34,772 nt of DNA. Source: UBA10908 sp964608965 (GTDB lineage Bacteria; Bacillota; Clostridia; Peptostreptococcales; Anaerovoracaceae). The stretch's first letter is position 1. Every line of letters begins with the position of its first letter. Position numbers and translations under genes: made by a program. The notes beneath the pieces are model-generated. The model saw only the letters and a program-made list of their open reading frames with translations, had not been told where the DNA came from and did not search any database. Positions 22,302 to 29,905 of this stretch are shown piece by piece. The stretch spans positions 1 to 34,772 of the forward strand of contig CAZSPZ010000018.1 of the NCBI GenBank assembly GCA_964608965.1. The letters are read 5' to 3'.

Positions 22302-23204
22302 CTATATGTTGATTTCTCCGGAAGCCAGAGTCACTGCAAAGCCGCCGACTTTTATGATTTCTTTCCCCTCTTGCGATATAATCTGTGTCGCAATTTGGGA
22401 GGGTCTCCCCATTTTTTCTCCTTGAATAACATGATTGATCGCATCAGTCTTAACGATGCCGTAATCATATAGATAATAAGTCAGTGCGCCGTTTGACGTC
22501 CCTGTAGCCGCTTCTTCGTCGATGTCATATAAAGGGGCGAAATTTCTCGCGTGAATTCTTCCATCCTTTGAATTTAATGTAAAGGCATGAACCCCGACTA
22601 CATTATATTTTTTAGAAAGCTCCGTAAGCACCTTAAAATCAGGACTGATTTTTTGCAGTTCATCCTCGTTTCGTACAGGCATCATAATATCGACTAATCC
22701 GGTTGAAACTTTTTTGGGAAGCAATTCCACATCCGGATATTTATCACACATTCCCTGCCCTTCTGAATCCAGGCCCATGACAGCGTAGAGCTCTTTTATC
22801 GGCGCTCCGGATGCAATCGTTTCGAAGATCTCCGGATTACCCATATCCATAAGAATCGAACTGTCATTCACCACAATGGCAAGCTCGCCGGCTAACGTCT
22901 GATTTACATAGGTTTTACCGGATTTGATCATTCCTTCCTTAAGCAGGGTATAAAATGAACCGATCGTTGCATGGCCGCATAAATCGACTTCTGCTGCGGG
23001 GGTAAAATATCTTACGTTAAATTTCTCATCTCCCATAATTTTAACAAAGGCAGTCTCTGAATATCTGAGTTCCGCTGCCGTTTTAACCATCACTTCGTCG
23101 GAAGGAAAATCGGTTCCATCCGGGAGAATAACAACTCCGGCCGGATTTCCTCCGAATAATCTATCCGTAAAAACATCGACAATACTAAATTTCACTTTGC
23201 TCAC
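22302..23204 (-). CDS. PhzF-family isomerase/epimerase-like protein
   Basis: A 300-residue PhzF-fold protein (two diaminopimelate-epimerase-like lobes). The catalytic Glu50 is present in AAELRYSETAFV, and the signature DLCGHATIGS and EEAATGTSNGALTYYLY segments match the family. The name comes from phenazine biosynthesis (isomerase of 2,3-dihydro-3-hydroxyanthranilate). Most homologues have other, unknown roles and no phenazine genes are here. As the third gene of an operon with an aminotransferase and a cyclodeaminase-type enzyme, it probably isomerises an amino-acid-derived intermediate. RBS GGAAGGAGTGAG. Confidence 0.9.
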   Translation of the reverse strand: MSKVKFSIVDVFTDRLFGGNPAGVVILPDGTDFPSDEVMVKTAAELRYSETAFVKIMGDEKFNVRYFTPAAEVDLCGHATIGSFYTLLKEGMIKSGKTYVNQTLAGELAIVVNDSSILMDMGNPEIFETIASGAPIKELYAVMGLDSEGQGMCDKYPDVELLPKKVSTGLVDIMMPVRNEDELQKISPDFKVLTELSKKYNVVGVHAFTLNSKDGRIHARNFAPLYDIDEEAATGTSNGALTYYLYDYGIVKTDAINHVIQGEKMGRPSQIATQIISQEGKEIIKVGGFAVTLASGEINI

Positions 23205-23213
23205 TCCTTCCGA

Positions 23214-24200
23214 TTAAATGAACTCAAAATAGCTTCCTAAGCCTTTTTCTTTTGCTGTTTCATATACTTTCACTGCTGTAACATTGTCTTGAATTCCCAT
23301 ACCTGTCGTGTCAAATATTGTGATTTCGTCCTCGCTTTCCCTTAACGGCTTTTCTCCCGCTAAAAGTTGACCTATTTCGGCATATATATCACTTTCTTTG
23401 ATTACGCCTGCAATGATTGCATTTCTGGTTTCACCTCTGCTGATGCACTGTGCAATGCTGTCATTTATAATTTTTGCTCCTCTGAATATTTCGGGATCCC
23501 ATTCATTTTTTCCGGCCATATCGGCACCGACAGCCACAATGTGCATTCCCGGTTTAATCAAGGATTTATCCACTAAATATTTCTTGGAGGGCGTTGTAGA
23601 TATTGCAATATCCGCACCCCTCATCGTTTCTTCCGGAGTATCGCAAATGATTACTTTTACTTTTGTGTTTTCTTCTATATCCGCTTTATATCGCGGCAGC
23701 TCTTCCTTATATTCACTATATACTCTTACTTCGTCTATCTTCATGATCTGGCATAAGCCAATGATCTGCATTCTTGCCTGGCCGCCGGCGCCAAAGACCG
23801 CGACAACTTTGGAATTTTTTCTGGCCAGTAATTTCGACGAAATGGCTCCCGCGGCACCTGTTCGGATGCCGGTAATTAAACTGCCGTCCATAACGCAAAG
23901 CGGCGCGCCGTTTTTACCATCCAATAACAGAATGGTGCCAATCATCGTAGGAAGGTCGTTACTTTTTCCGTTATCATAAAATCCTGAAGCAATTTTTACC
24001 GAAATAATCTCATTTAGTTCATTATAACAAGATTTAATATCAGTTTCCCCGTTATATTCAGGCATCTCCATCGATACGATATCGGGCTGCTGCACTTTTC
24101 CCGCATTGTAAGCAATATAGCCCTTCTCCACTGCACCGATAACCTCTTTCATGGATAGCGCTTCTTTTACATCTTTTATGCTGAGTAATAAAGTTTTCAT
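23214..24200 (-). CDS. Ornithine cyclodeaminase / mu-crystallin family NAD-dependent enzyme
   Basis: A 328-residue enzyme of the OCD/mu-crystallin superfamily with an N-terminal substrate domain (Lys69 in IISVKIASGFYD, DGSLITGIRTGAAGAIS at 105-120) and a Rossmann fold (VAVFGAGGQARM at 133-144). The catalytic-type Asp is in VGADMAGKNEWD. Members catalyse ornithine cyclisation, ketimine reduction, alanine dehydrogenation or diaminopropionate-type chemistry, so the substrate is open. The start at 24200 has AGGAGG about six bases upstream. Second gene of the MocR operon, 9 bp before the PhzF gene. A ketimine or imine reductase step is an inference from the neighbouring aminotransferase. Confidence 0.92.
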   Translation of the reverse strand: MKTLLLSIKDVKEALSMKEVIGAVEKGYIAYNAGKVQQPDIVSMEMPEYNGETDIKSCYNELNEIISVKIASGFYDNGKSNDLPTMIGTILLLDGKNGAPLCVMDGSLITGIRTGAAGAISSKLLARKNSKVVAVFGAGGQARMQIIGLCQIMKIDEVRVYSEYKEELPRYKADIEENTKVKVIICDTPEETMRGADIAISTTPSKKYLVDKSLIKPGMHIVAVGADMAGKNEWDPEIFRGAKIINDSIAQCISRGETRNAIIAGVIKESDIYAEIGQLLAGEKPLRESEDEITIFDTTGMGIQDNVTAVKVYETAKEKGLGSYFEFI

Positions 24201-24262
24201 AGAAACCTCCTGCCTCGCAAATAAGCTTGCCAATGCAAGCTTATTCGACGTTGAATTATATG

Positions 24263-25387
24263 TTATGCAAATTTTTCTTCAATTAAGAATTCTTCAAATT
24301 TAGCCAGACTTTCGGGGACTCCTTTACGACCGTATCCCATTCTGAAATACTGGCCATCCATATCGTAAATATCAGACGGCAGGAGCAATACTCCCTTTTT
24401 GTCCACAGCGAGTTGGCAGAAATCTTTAACAGGCATGTCGATTAAAAGCTTATGGAATGCAACAGGTCCACACGTGATTGCTTTTTTCTCGAACAAATTC
24501 GGATATCTGTCAAAGAACGCATCCACTAACTTTAAATTCTCTCTGATGATGTCCTTATTTTTTTCTAACAGTACATCGCTGTGCCTCAGCGCAACTTTAG
24601 ATAAGAATTCGGACGGAGCGGAATCGCATATACTCATATAGTGTTTAAACTTGACCACTTTTTCCAGTGTTTCGTGATCTTTTGATACTAACCAGCCCAC
24701 TCTGAGCCCCGCAAGCCCATATGCTTTAGACATTACGCCTAATGATACACATTTATCATAATGGTCAGCCATCCAATCTCTGTTTTCGCCGTCCAATTCA
24801 AGACCTTTATATACTTCGTCCGCAAAGAGGTAAATATCATGTTTTTTGCATATTTCACATAAACGCTTGATGTCGGTATTTGAAAAAGTATATCCAGTCG
24901 GATTATTCGGAGAATTGATGGCAATGATTTTAGTATTCGGTTTTATCAATGCTTCCAGCTCATCAAAATCCACCACCCACTTATCTCCGTTGTCTTTTAT
25001 ATGCCACTTGGAGAATTCGCAATTCGGAATGGAGTTTACCACTTCGTATGCGGACTGGTAGTTGGGATACATGGCAATCATATGATCTCCGGGGTTAAGC
25101 ATTACATTCATATATCCGAAAATAGCCTCTTGCGCACCGTGGAAAACCAGCACGTCCTTTGCCGTCATACCTTTATATAAAGAGGCAATTAATTGTCTCA
25201 GTTCGGGATCTCCCCAGGTTTCAGTATATCCCAGCCATTGATTTAAATAGGCTTCCTCGGCGCCGGGCTCCAAAGAAAGCAGTTCCTTCGTTGACATGGA
25301 CTCGCAATCCGACTGGGTCAACAAATACGGTGCGGTAAATTCATAAAGTCCAAAATAGCATTCAAGTTTAAAATCATTGATTTTCAT
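24263..25387 (-). CDS. Fold-type I PLP aminotransferase, first gene of MocR operon
   Basis: A 374-residue class I/II PLP aminotransferase. The PLP lysine is Lys221 (SLGVMSKAYGLAGLRVGW), Asn162 is in NSPNNPTGYTF, Asp190 in LFADEVYKG and the phosphate-binding Arg229 follows. The N-terminus QWLGYTETWGDPELRQLIASLY is typical. This sub-group is close to aminotransferases annotated as capreomycidine-synthase-like or general amino-acid aminotransferases, a loose resemblance. The ATG has GGAGGAATGGAA. The MocR regulator is itself aminotransferase-like and needs PLP, so both could sense the same amino acid. Confidence 0.92.
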   Translation of the reverse strand: MKINDFKLECYFGLYEFTAPYLLTQSDCESMSTKELLSLEPGAEEAYLNQWLGYTETWGDPELRQLIASLYKGMTAKDVLVFHGAQEAIFGYMNVMLNPGDHMIAMYPNYQSAYEVVNSIPNCEFSKWHIKDNGDKWVVDFDELEALIKPNTKIIAINSPNNPTGYTFSNTDIKRLCEICKKHDIYLFADEVYKGLELDGENRDWMADHYDKCVSLGVMSKAYGLAGLRVGWLVSKDHETLEKVVKFKHYMSICDSAPSEFLSKVALRHSDVLLEKNKDIIRENLKLVDAFFDRYPNLFEKKAITCGPVAFHKLLIDMPVKDFCQLAVDKKGVLLLPSDIYDMDGQYFRMGYGRKGVPESLAKFEEFLIEEKFA

Positions 25388-25475
25388 TTTCCATTCCTCC
25401 GTTTTAAAATAATCCCTCGTTCATACGAAGGAGATTATATATTTTCCGGGGCTCACCCCTTTACTGTTTGTCTAG

Positions 25476-25506
25476 ATAATAACATGTTTTTCGCTAGAAA
25501 ATACAA
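25476..25506 (-). promoter_or_regulatory. Promoter of the aminotransferase (MocR) operon
   Basis: Minus strand -10 TATTAT (25481-25476), with a poor -35 (TTGTAT at 19 bp or TGTATT at 18 bp) inside operator copy A, 90-120 bp upstream of the ATG. A weak -35 fits a promoter that needs an activator. The remaining part of the 309-bp gap 25388-25696 holds the operator below and presumably the acyltransferase promoter, for which I see no good match. Confidence 0.4.
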
Positions 25507-25530
25507 CCAACTCTAAAAAATAAAACCAAC
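25493..25530. repeat. 19-bp tandem direct repeat, likely MocR operator
   Basis: Two directly abutting copies: GCTAGAAAATACAACCAAC (25493-25511) and TCTAAAAAATAAAACCAAC (25512-25530), 16 of 19 identical. A further ACCAA follows at 25526-25532 overlapping the end. Direct repeats upstream of PLP enzyme genes are the known mode of MocR binding. They overlap and precede the weak -35 of the aminotransferase operon. Confidence 0.65.
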
Positions 25531-25696
25531 CAATTTGACTGCATACGCGTGCAAAAAAGTATCGGGAAATTGGGTGCGGGGGCAACGTTATATAAGATAA
25601 ATTCATTGAAGCATGGACGAAATTGAGTATCTTAACCATGAAATTTTTGTTATAGTGTCTTAGTAAATATGAAAAAGTAATTAAGACTTATAAAGG

Positions 25697-26712
25697 GTGA
25701 TCAAAACGAAAGACAGATTTTATTTATTTGACAATTTAAAGGTATGGATGATTTTCGTTGTAGTAAGCACGCATTACCTTAGAGCTACCGAAGGCTTTTC
25801 TGTGCCTACGTTGAGCGGTGCGACCTATCTCATGTTTATATCCTTCGACATGGTAATTTTTTTGTTTATTTCGGGATATTTTTCTAAAGATATAGAAAAG
25901 TGCAGAAAAAACTCTTTTAAAAATTTTCTTTTCCCTTATCTCGTTTTGATGATCGTTATGTATGGCGTCCGTTATCTGATTTACGGCCATGCCACGTTGA
26001 ACATGCTGTTTCCCTCCTTAGCTCTTTGGTATCTGCTTGTCATGTTTTACTATCGCTTCTTTCNNNNNNNNNNTTCTTTCTTCGGGATCTCCTTAAAATC
26101 AAATATATTCTTCCGATCAGTTTCGCCGTGTCAATTGCAGCCGGCCTTATTCCGTTTTTAGACGCCCGGCTTGCATTGGGAAGATGTTTTGGTTTTTTAC
26201 CCTTCTTTCTGCTTGGATATTATTGCAAAGCAGAACATGTCTCAAAAATTCGAAATTTGCCGAAGTGGGGCACAGTGCCCTTATTGATTGCACTTATTTC
26301 TTTTTCCGGATTTATGGCATATACAAAAGCATTGCCGCTTGGAACATGGTTTTTTAAATCGTCCTACGAATCAATAGGAATGTCCAACTTCGATGGCATG
26401 CTGATTCGCTCCGGGTTATTAATGATCGCGCTGGCATGGATCGTTGTTTTTATCAACCTGGTGCCAAACAAAAAAACATGGTATACCGATATTGGCATGC
26501 ATACCATGTCTATCTATGCGCTTCATCTTACTGTCAGGCACGTAATTCAAGCCTCAAATACGGACTTTGGAGGGGGAATACTGTCCTATATTGTTCCTTT
26601 CATGTTGGTCGCTGCATCCGTTTGGGTATTTTCAAGACCCGTCATATCGAATGCCTATAATAATGTGATGGACAGTCTCTATAAAGCCGTATCCCGGCGA
26701 ACAGATTCCTGA
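25697..26712 (+). CDS. Acyltransferase-3 family membrane protein, interrupted by assembly gap
   Basis: An integral-membrane acyltransferase-3 (OafA-like), which typically O-acetylates a cell-surface sugar or other hydroxyl. The N-terminus RFYLFDNLKVWMIFVVVSTHY shows the start of the first TM segment and the likely catalytic His of the family (VVSTHY). About ten hydrophobic segments follow. The sequence contains 10 N (26064-26073). The two sides repeat the bases TTCTTTC; removing the N and one copy (17 nt) joins the frames through FYYRFFLRDLLKI into a 332-residue protein of normal length. The start is a GTG (25697) with poor RBS context, as no ATG lies upstream of the conserved start. Divergent from the aminotransferase operon. 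Confidence 0.85.
26064..26073. other. Assembly gap (10 N)
   Basis: A run of exactly ten N inside the acyltransferase gene. The left contig ends ...CGCTTCTTTC and the right begins TTCTTTCTTCGGG; the shared TTCTTTC suggests that the contigs overlap by 7 bp and that no bases are missing. Confidence 0.9.
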
Positions 26713-26766
26713 TAGAGATCAGCATAAGTCTTTGAATGCTTGATTAAATCCGCGCAGCCTTGCTAT

Positions 26767-26814
26767 GCCCCAAAGTGAAGTCTCTGACAGATTCATTCTC
26801 CACTATTTTGGGGC
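26767..26814. terminator. Possible bidirectional terminator
   Basis: Arms GCCCCAAA (26767-26774) and TTTGGGGC (26807-26814), with further GTG/CAC pairing inside. It sits between the converging acyltransferase and GyrI-like genes and overlaps the last codons of the latter. On the plus strand it is followed by TTTGATATC, a short U-tract. The loop is long (32 nt). Confidence 0.4.
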
Positions 26815-27315
26815 TTTGATATCGTGTTTTTTCTTTACCGGAATCCAGATTTCGCTTCTGTACTTTGGATTTCCCATGTCCTGTCCTTCGTTCCATAAAA
26901 TTTCCGGTCCTTCAATCGATTCATACCCTGAAGACGGAAACCACTCTGCATATATTCTGCCCCATACTTTTTGAAGCGTTTCAGGAAAAGGTCCAACCGA
27001 TTCAAATACTGCCCAGGTACCGGCATCAATGTTCAGTACATCAAATTCCGCTGTTTCATCGCTTGATGTTGCAACTCCGATGTAGTGGTCCACTTCGCCC
27101 TTTTCTTCCATTCTTCCTTCAGAAAAATTGGTATCAGCGCTGATAATACCTTTGGGCTCTACGTTTGAAAGAGCTTTTAATCGTTTAATAACATCGGGGG
27201 TTAAACGTTCGGTCATTTTGACAATCTCCGGATTGACACCTTCGAAAATAATGGGAACTCTCTTCTTTAACCCTGCCAACTTAAATGATTCTTTTTCTAC
27301 CATACGATAATTCAT
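26803..27315 (-). CDS. Stand-alone GyrI-like / effector-binding domain protein
   Basis: A 170-residue protein consisting of one GyrI-like (AraC effector-binding) domain without any DNA-binding part. It reads MVEKESFKLAGLKKRVP at the start, DHYIGVATSSDETAEFDVLNIDAGTWAVFESVGPFPETLQKVWGRIYAEWFPSSGY in the core and EIWIPVKKK at the end. The Trp/Tyr-rich core is typical of the hydrophobic ligand pocket. Related stand-alone domains hydrolyse or bind small xenobiotics. The start at 27315 has AAAGGAGG about eight bases upstream. It mirrors the ligand-binding half of the AraC/GyrI regulator at 3799-4704. Confidence 0.88.
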   Translation of the reverse strand: MNYRMVEKESFKLAGLKKRVPIIFEGVNPEIVKMTERLTPDVIKRLKALSNVEPKGIISADTNFSEGRMEEKGEVDHYIGVATSSDETAEFDVLNIDAGTWAVFESVGPFPETLQKVWGRIYAEWFPSSGYESIEGPEILWNEGQDMGNPKYRSEIWIPVKKKHDIKAPK

Positions 27316-27494
27316 TTCACAACCTCCTTTCACGATGAATATTATCAAAGGATATGTTGATCCATCCGACAATCCATGCACAATTTAATCGACTGTCTGC
27401 AAATTGCTTAAGGGGAACAATGGTGACGATGGCAGATACAGCCGCACTCTGTGATTTATTTTACCATGAATGATGTATATGCACAAAAAATCTC

Positions 27495-27523
27495 TTGACA
27501 TACTCCTTATTATTCCTTATTAT
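27495..27523 (+). promoter_or_regulatory. Sigma-A promoter of the HTH-DUF4180 operon
   Basis: TTGACA (27495-27500), exactly 17 bp, TATTAT (27518-27523), 32 bp before the ATG. The -10 lies inside operator copy 2. Confidence 0.8.
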
Positions 27524-27547
27524 TGCTTTACAAGAAATAATAAGGAG
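27503..27547. repeat. Three-copy operator over promoter and RBS of the HTH-DUF4180 operon
   Basis: CTCCTTATTATT (27503-27514), CCTTATTATT (27515-27524) and the inverted AATAATAAGGAG (27536-27547). Copies 1 and 3 are perfect 12-bp inverted repeats; copy 2 is a direct repeat of copy 1. Copy 2 covers the -10 and copy 3 is the RBS itself. A strong candidate for autorepression by the encoded HTH protein, or for a leader hairpin hiding the RBS. Confidence 0.65.
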
Positions 27548-27554
27548 GTTTATT

Positions 27555-28019
27555 ATGTTTAAAGATTACTACACCGTGGAGCAAATTTCAACTATGCTCG
27601 ACATCCATCCAAAGACCATTCAGCGATATATTCGAGAAGGTAAACTTCGTGCAACAAAGATCGGAAAGGGCTGGCGCATCACCGGCCATGATTTGAGTGT
27701 TTTCACCGAGAGCGACAATTACCGATCATCCGGCACGGAAAATCAACCGGAGCGCACGATTACAGCTTCGGCGGTTATTGATATTGTTACAGAGGGAAAA
27801 GACGATGCGATCCGTATTATGAATACATTGACAGCCTCGCTGAACGCGAAGCCGTCGGAATACGGACAGTCGTCGATGCAATCTCAATATATCGAGCGAG
27901 AGAACATGGTTCGCATTACACTTTGGGGTGGGATTCGATTCATGGCAATCATGATGGACACACTTACCGCATTGACAGAGGAAAATAAATCCATGGGCAA
28001 GGACAACGAATCAAGATGA
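27555..28019 (+). CDS. Excisionase-type helix-turn-helix regulator
   Basis: A 154-residue protein. Residues 4-50 form an excisionase/MerR-type winged HTH (YYTVEQISTMLDIHPKTIQRYIREGKLRATKIGKGWRI). The C-terminal half (residues 70-154) has an alpha/beta domain of unknown kind (VIDIVTEGKDDAIRIMNTLTASLN ... VRITLWGGIRFMAIMMDTLTALTEE), perhaps a dimer or ligand domain. The ATG at 27555 has TAAGGAGG. The stop overlaps the ATG of the DUF4180 gene (ATGA), so the two proteins are made in fixed ratio. Given the three-copy operator it is probably an autorepressor, with DUF4180 a partner or effector. Confidence 0.85.
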   Translation: MFKDYYTVEQISTMLDIHPKTIQRYIREGKLRATKIGKGWRITGHDLSVFTESDNYRSSGTENQPERTITASAVIDIVTEGKDDAIRIMNTLTASLNAKPSEYGQSSMQSQYIERENMVRITLWGGIRFMAIMMDTLTALTEENKSMGKDNESR

Positions 28020-28381
28020 ATATAAAAAACATATCGGCAAATGGGACTGAAATGGCAATTGTAAATAGTGATGTGATCTGCATTTCAGATGCTCAGTCGG
28101 CACTGGATTTGATGATGTCGGTCCACTATGAAACAGGAACTCGCTCCATTGTTATAAACAAAGAAGCGGTAATTGAGGATTTTTTTGTTCTGAAAACAAA
28201 AATTGCCGGCGAAATTCTTCAAAAGTTTATTAATTACCAATTTAAACTTGCGATTGTTGGAGACTTCTCAAGTTATGCAAGCAAGTCCCTTAAAGACTTT
28301 ATATATGAAAGCAATAGAGGCAGGGACATTTTCTTTGTATCTTCAATAGAAGAGGCAGTAGAAAAATTAGGCAAGAGGTAA
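28016..28381 (+). CDS. DUF4180 protein
   Basis: A 121-residue alpha/beta protein of the DUF4180 family: MAIVNSDVICISDAQSALDLMMSVHYETGTRSIVINKEAVIEDFFVLKTKIAGEILQKFINYQFKLAIVGDF. The family has a STAS/DUF1470-like alternating pattern and no known reaction. It is usually co-transcribed with a small regulator, from memory. The ATG overlaps the preceding stop by 4 bp. It is convergent with the truncated gene ending at 28405, with 23 bp between them. Confidence 0.85.
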   Translation: MNIKNISANGTEMAIVNSDVICISDAQSALDLMMSVHYETGTRSIVINKEAVIEDFFVLKTKIAGEILQKFINYQFKLAIVGDFSSYASKSLKDFIYESNRGRDIFFVSSIEEAVEKLGKR

Positions 28382-28404
28382 TTTTTTGTCTGCAACGAAT
28401 TCGC

Positions 28405-29853
28405 CTACCTTGGCGTATGCTTGAGCGTAAACTCGTAAATACCTGTGCTGGTTTCTTCTGTGCCCCTGATTGCTTCTGTCATCTGATCCAAGCCATTTTT
28501 TAAATTGAAGGGAATTGAAAACTTTATTCCGTCAAAATTTTCCGAAAAAAGATTGGCGTAAAGGTAATGGTTACCGCTCATTGTAAATTGAACGCCATCT
28601 GACGCTGTATACAGAATCGTGTCAGGCACAATTCTGTCTATTGCGAGTTTCATTTCGTATTGATCCTCGTCGGTACTGATCATATAAGCATTCACACTTA
28701 CTTCCGTGGGTGAATTTGCAAGCTTCGTGTCTCGCTTCCCGTTGAAGGTGTAGTCCCTGAATTCACACTGCCCGGCGCCGGTCAAAAACTGCTTTTGCTG
28801 CGCAAACATTTCCATATCAAATTGAAGCAACGCCTCGCCCGAAGTCGTCCACACGGAGATGTCGCCGTCGCTGTCGGTATCCGTCACCTCTCCCTGGATC
28901 GAAAGCGTAAAGCTAAGAGCATCCCGTAGCTTTTCCTTAAATTCTGTCGAAAGTTCCATCGTTTGATTGAAATCCTGAGCGATGATAGCTCGACCCTGCA
29001 TCAAAGCCATTACCTGACACAGTGCAGTGTAGTCGTGATTTTCCTTTATTTTTTTGACCTGTTCTTCTGCACTTCTCTCCATCCAATCGGAAAATGTCTC
29101 AAAATAAGGGTTAAAAGAAGTGTCCATTCCCAACCTGTTGGCCGCTTTCAATACAATAAATGACAGGTTCATTAGCGGCACCAATTTCTTGTTGTCGTTT
29201 TTGTAGGTACGAATCAAGCTGTCAACTTTTTTGATCAGCCTTTCCTCTAGTTGCCTCGCATATTCAATGGAATCTTCACTTCCGCCGGTCAGATGAGTTT
29301 GCGTGCCGGCTGTAAGCATTTTTATAATCAAATCCTTTTCCGGCTGCATAACCTGACTGATATAGAGACTGACCGGTCGCCGTTCTGATTGAGAAGAGCA
29401 CGTAAATTCGAAATTCGGCGGAGTCGAAGGTGCGGGAACAGGCGTTTTTAAAAATGCTTGTATTTCCTTAACCGTTTCGCCGTAGTCCTCCGCCGCTTTT
29501 TGTGCCAGTTCCTGCAGTTCCGAATCGGAGGTCGACGTGTAAGTGAAGTAGGAAGAAAAATGCTCAATTTCTGCAATCAGAGTATTATCGGAAAACACAG
29601 CTTTTGAAAAGTTTAAACTGTCTCCCTCCGAAGTGCCCCCCAGAACACAAGTCAGACCCGATACGAGAGGACCACTTACAGTCAGGTACACAGGGTTAAT
29701 AAAATACAACCCTTCGGGCTTCAGTATCACTCCCCCGATTTTATTTCCGCATAAGACATCTTGATCGATATCACTTACTAACTGCATCGATATTGTCTCA
29801 TCATACAGCAGTGCATTCTGTGGGATAATAAGCTTCCATTCGTTTCCGTCCAA
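28405..29853 (-). CDS. N-terminally truncated exported beta-rich protein (possible pseudogene)
   Basis: An open frame of 482 residues from the first start codon, TTG 29853, at MDGNEWKLIIPQNALLYDETISM. This resembles a ZU5-like domain entry, which normally reads GG.....FTD.DG..W.L.IP..AL..DT.I.M. The matching upstream part (GGAKILCFTDLDGNEW) is present in frame before the TTG back to a TAA stop near 29893, so the true N-terminus with a signal peptide is missing. No RBS serves the TTG. Later parts are helical (residues 115-290), then beta-rich to the C-terminus. Not recognised as a named family. It is behind the SLH gene on the same strand. Most likely a gene that lost its 5' end, or one started at a rare ATT with the GGAGGT RBS. 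Confidence 0.6.
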   Translation of the reverse strand: MDGNEWKLIIPQNALLYDETISMQLVSDIDQDVLCGNKIGGVILKPEGLYFINPVYLTVSGPLVSGLTCVLGGTSEGDSLNFSKAVFSDNTLIAEIEHFSSYFTYTSTSDSELQELAQKAAEDYGETVKEIQAFLKTPVPAPSTPPNFEFTCSSQSERRPVSLYISQVMQPEKDLIIKMLTAGTQTHLTGGSEDSIEYARQLEERLIKKVDSLIRTYKNDNKKLVPLMNLSFIVLKAANRLGMDTSFNPYFETFSDWMERSAEEQVKKIKENHDYTALCQVMALMQGRAIIAQDFNQTMELSTEFKEKLRDALSFTLSIQGEVTDTDSDGDISVWTTSGEALLQFDMEMFAQQKQFLTGAGQCEFRDYTFNGKRDTKLANSPTEVSVNAYMISTDEDQYEMKLAIDRIVPDTILYTASDGVQFTMSGNHYLYANLFSENFDGIKFSIPFNLKNGLDQMTEAIRGTEETSTGIYEFTLKHTPR

Positions 29854-29905
29854 GTCGGTGAAGCATAAAATTTTTGCACCTCCGCGTGCTGCTTAATATG
29901 GATGA

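Noticed and set aside
20836..25387. A staphyloferrin-like SbnA/SbnB pair making 2,3-diaminopropionate, which would link this operon to dpaL
   Set aside because: The partner of the OCD-family gene is a fold-type I aminotransferase, not a cysteine-synthase-like SbnA, and dpaL is 15 kb away with its own regulator.
27555..28381. Toxin-antitoxin system
   Set aside because: The size and overlap would fit, but neither protein has a recognisable toxin or RNase motif, so only an autoregulated pair is claimed.
29791..29862. Short ORF starting ATG after GGAGGTGC, in another frame than the truncated gene
   Set aside because: It ends after about 21 codons and has no sign of coding; the RBS more likely reflects the GGT/GGA codons of the lost domain.
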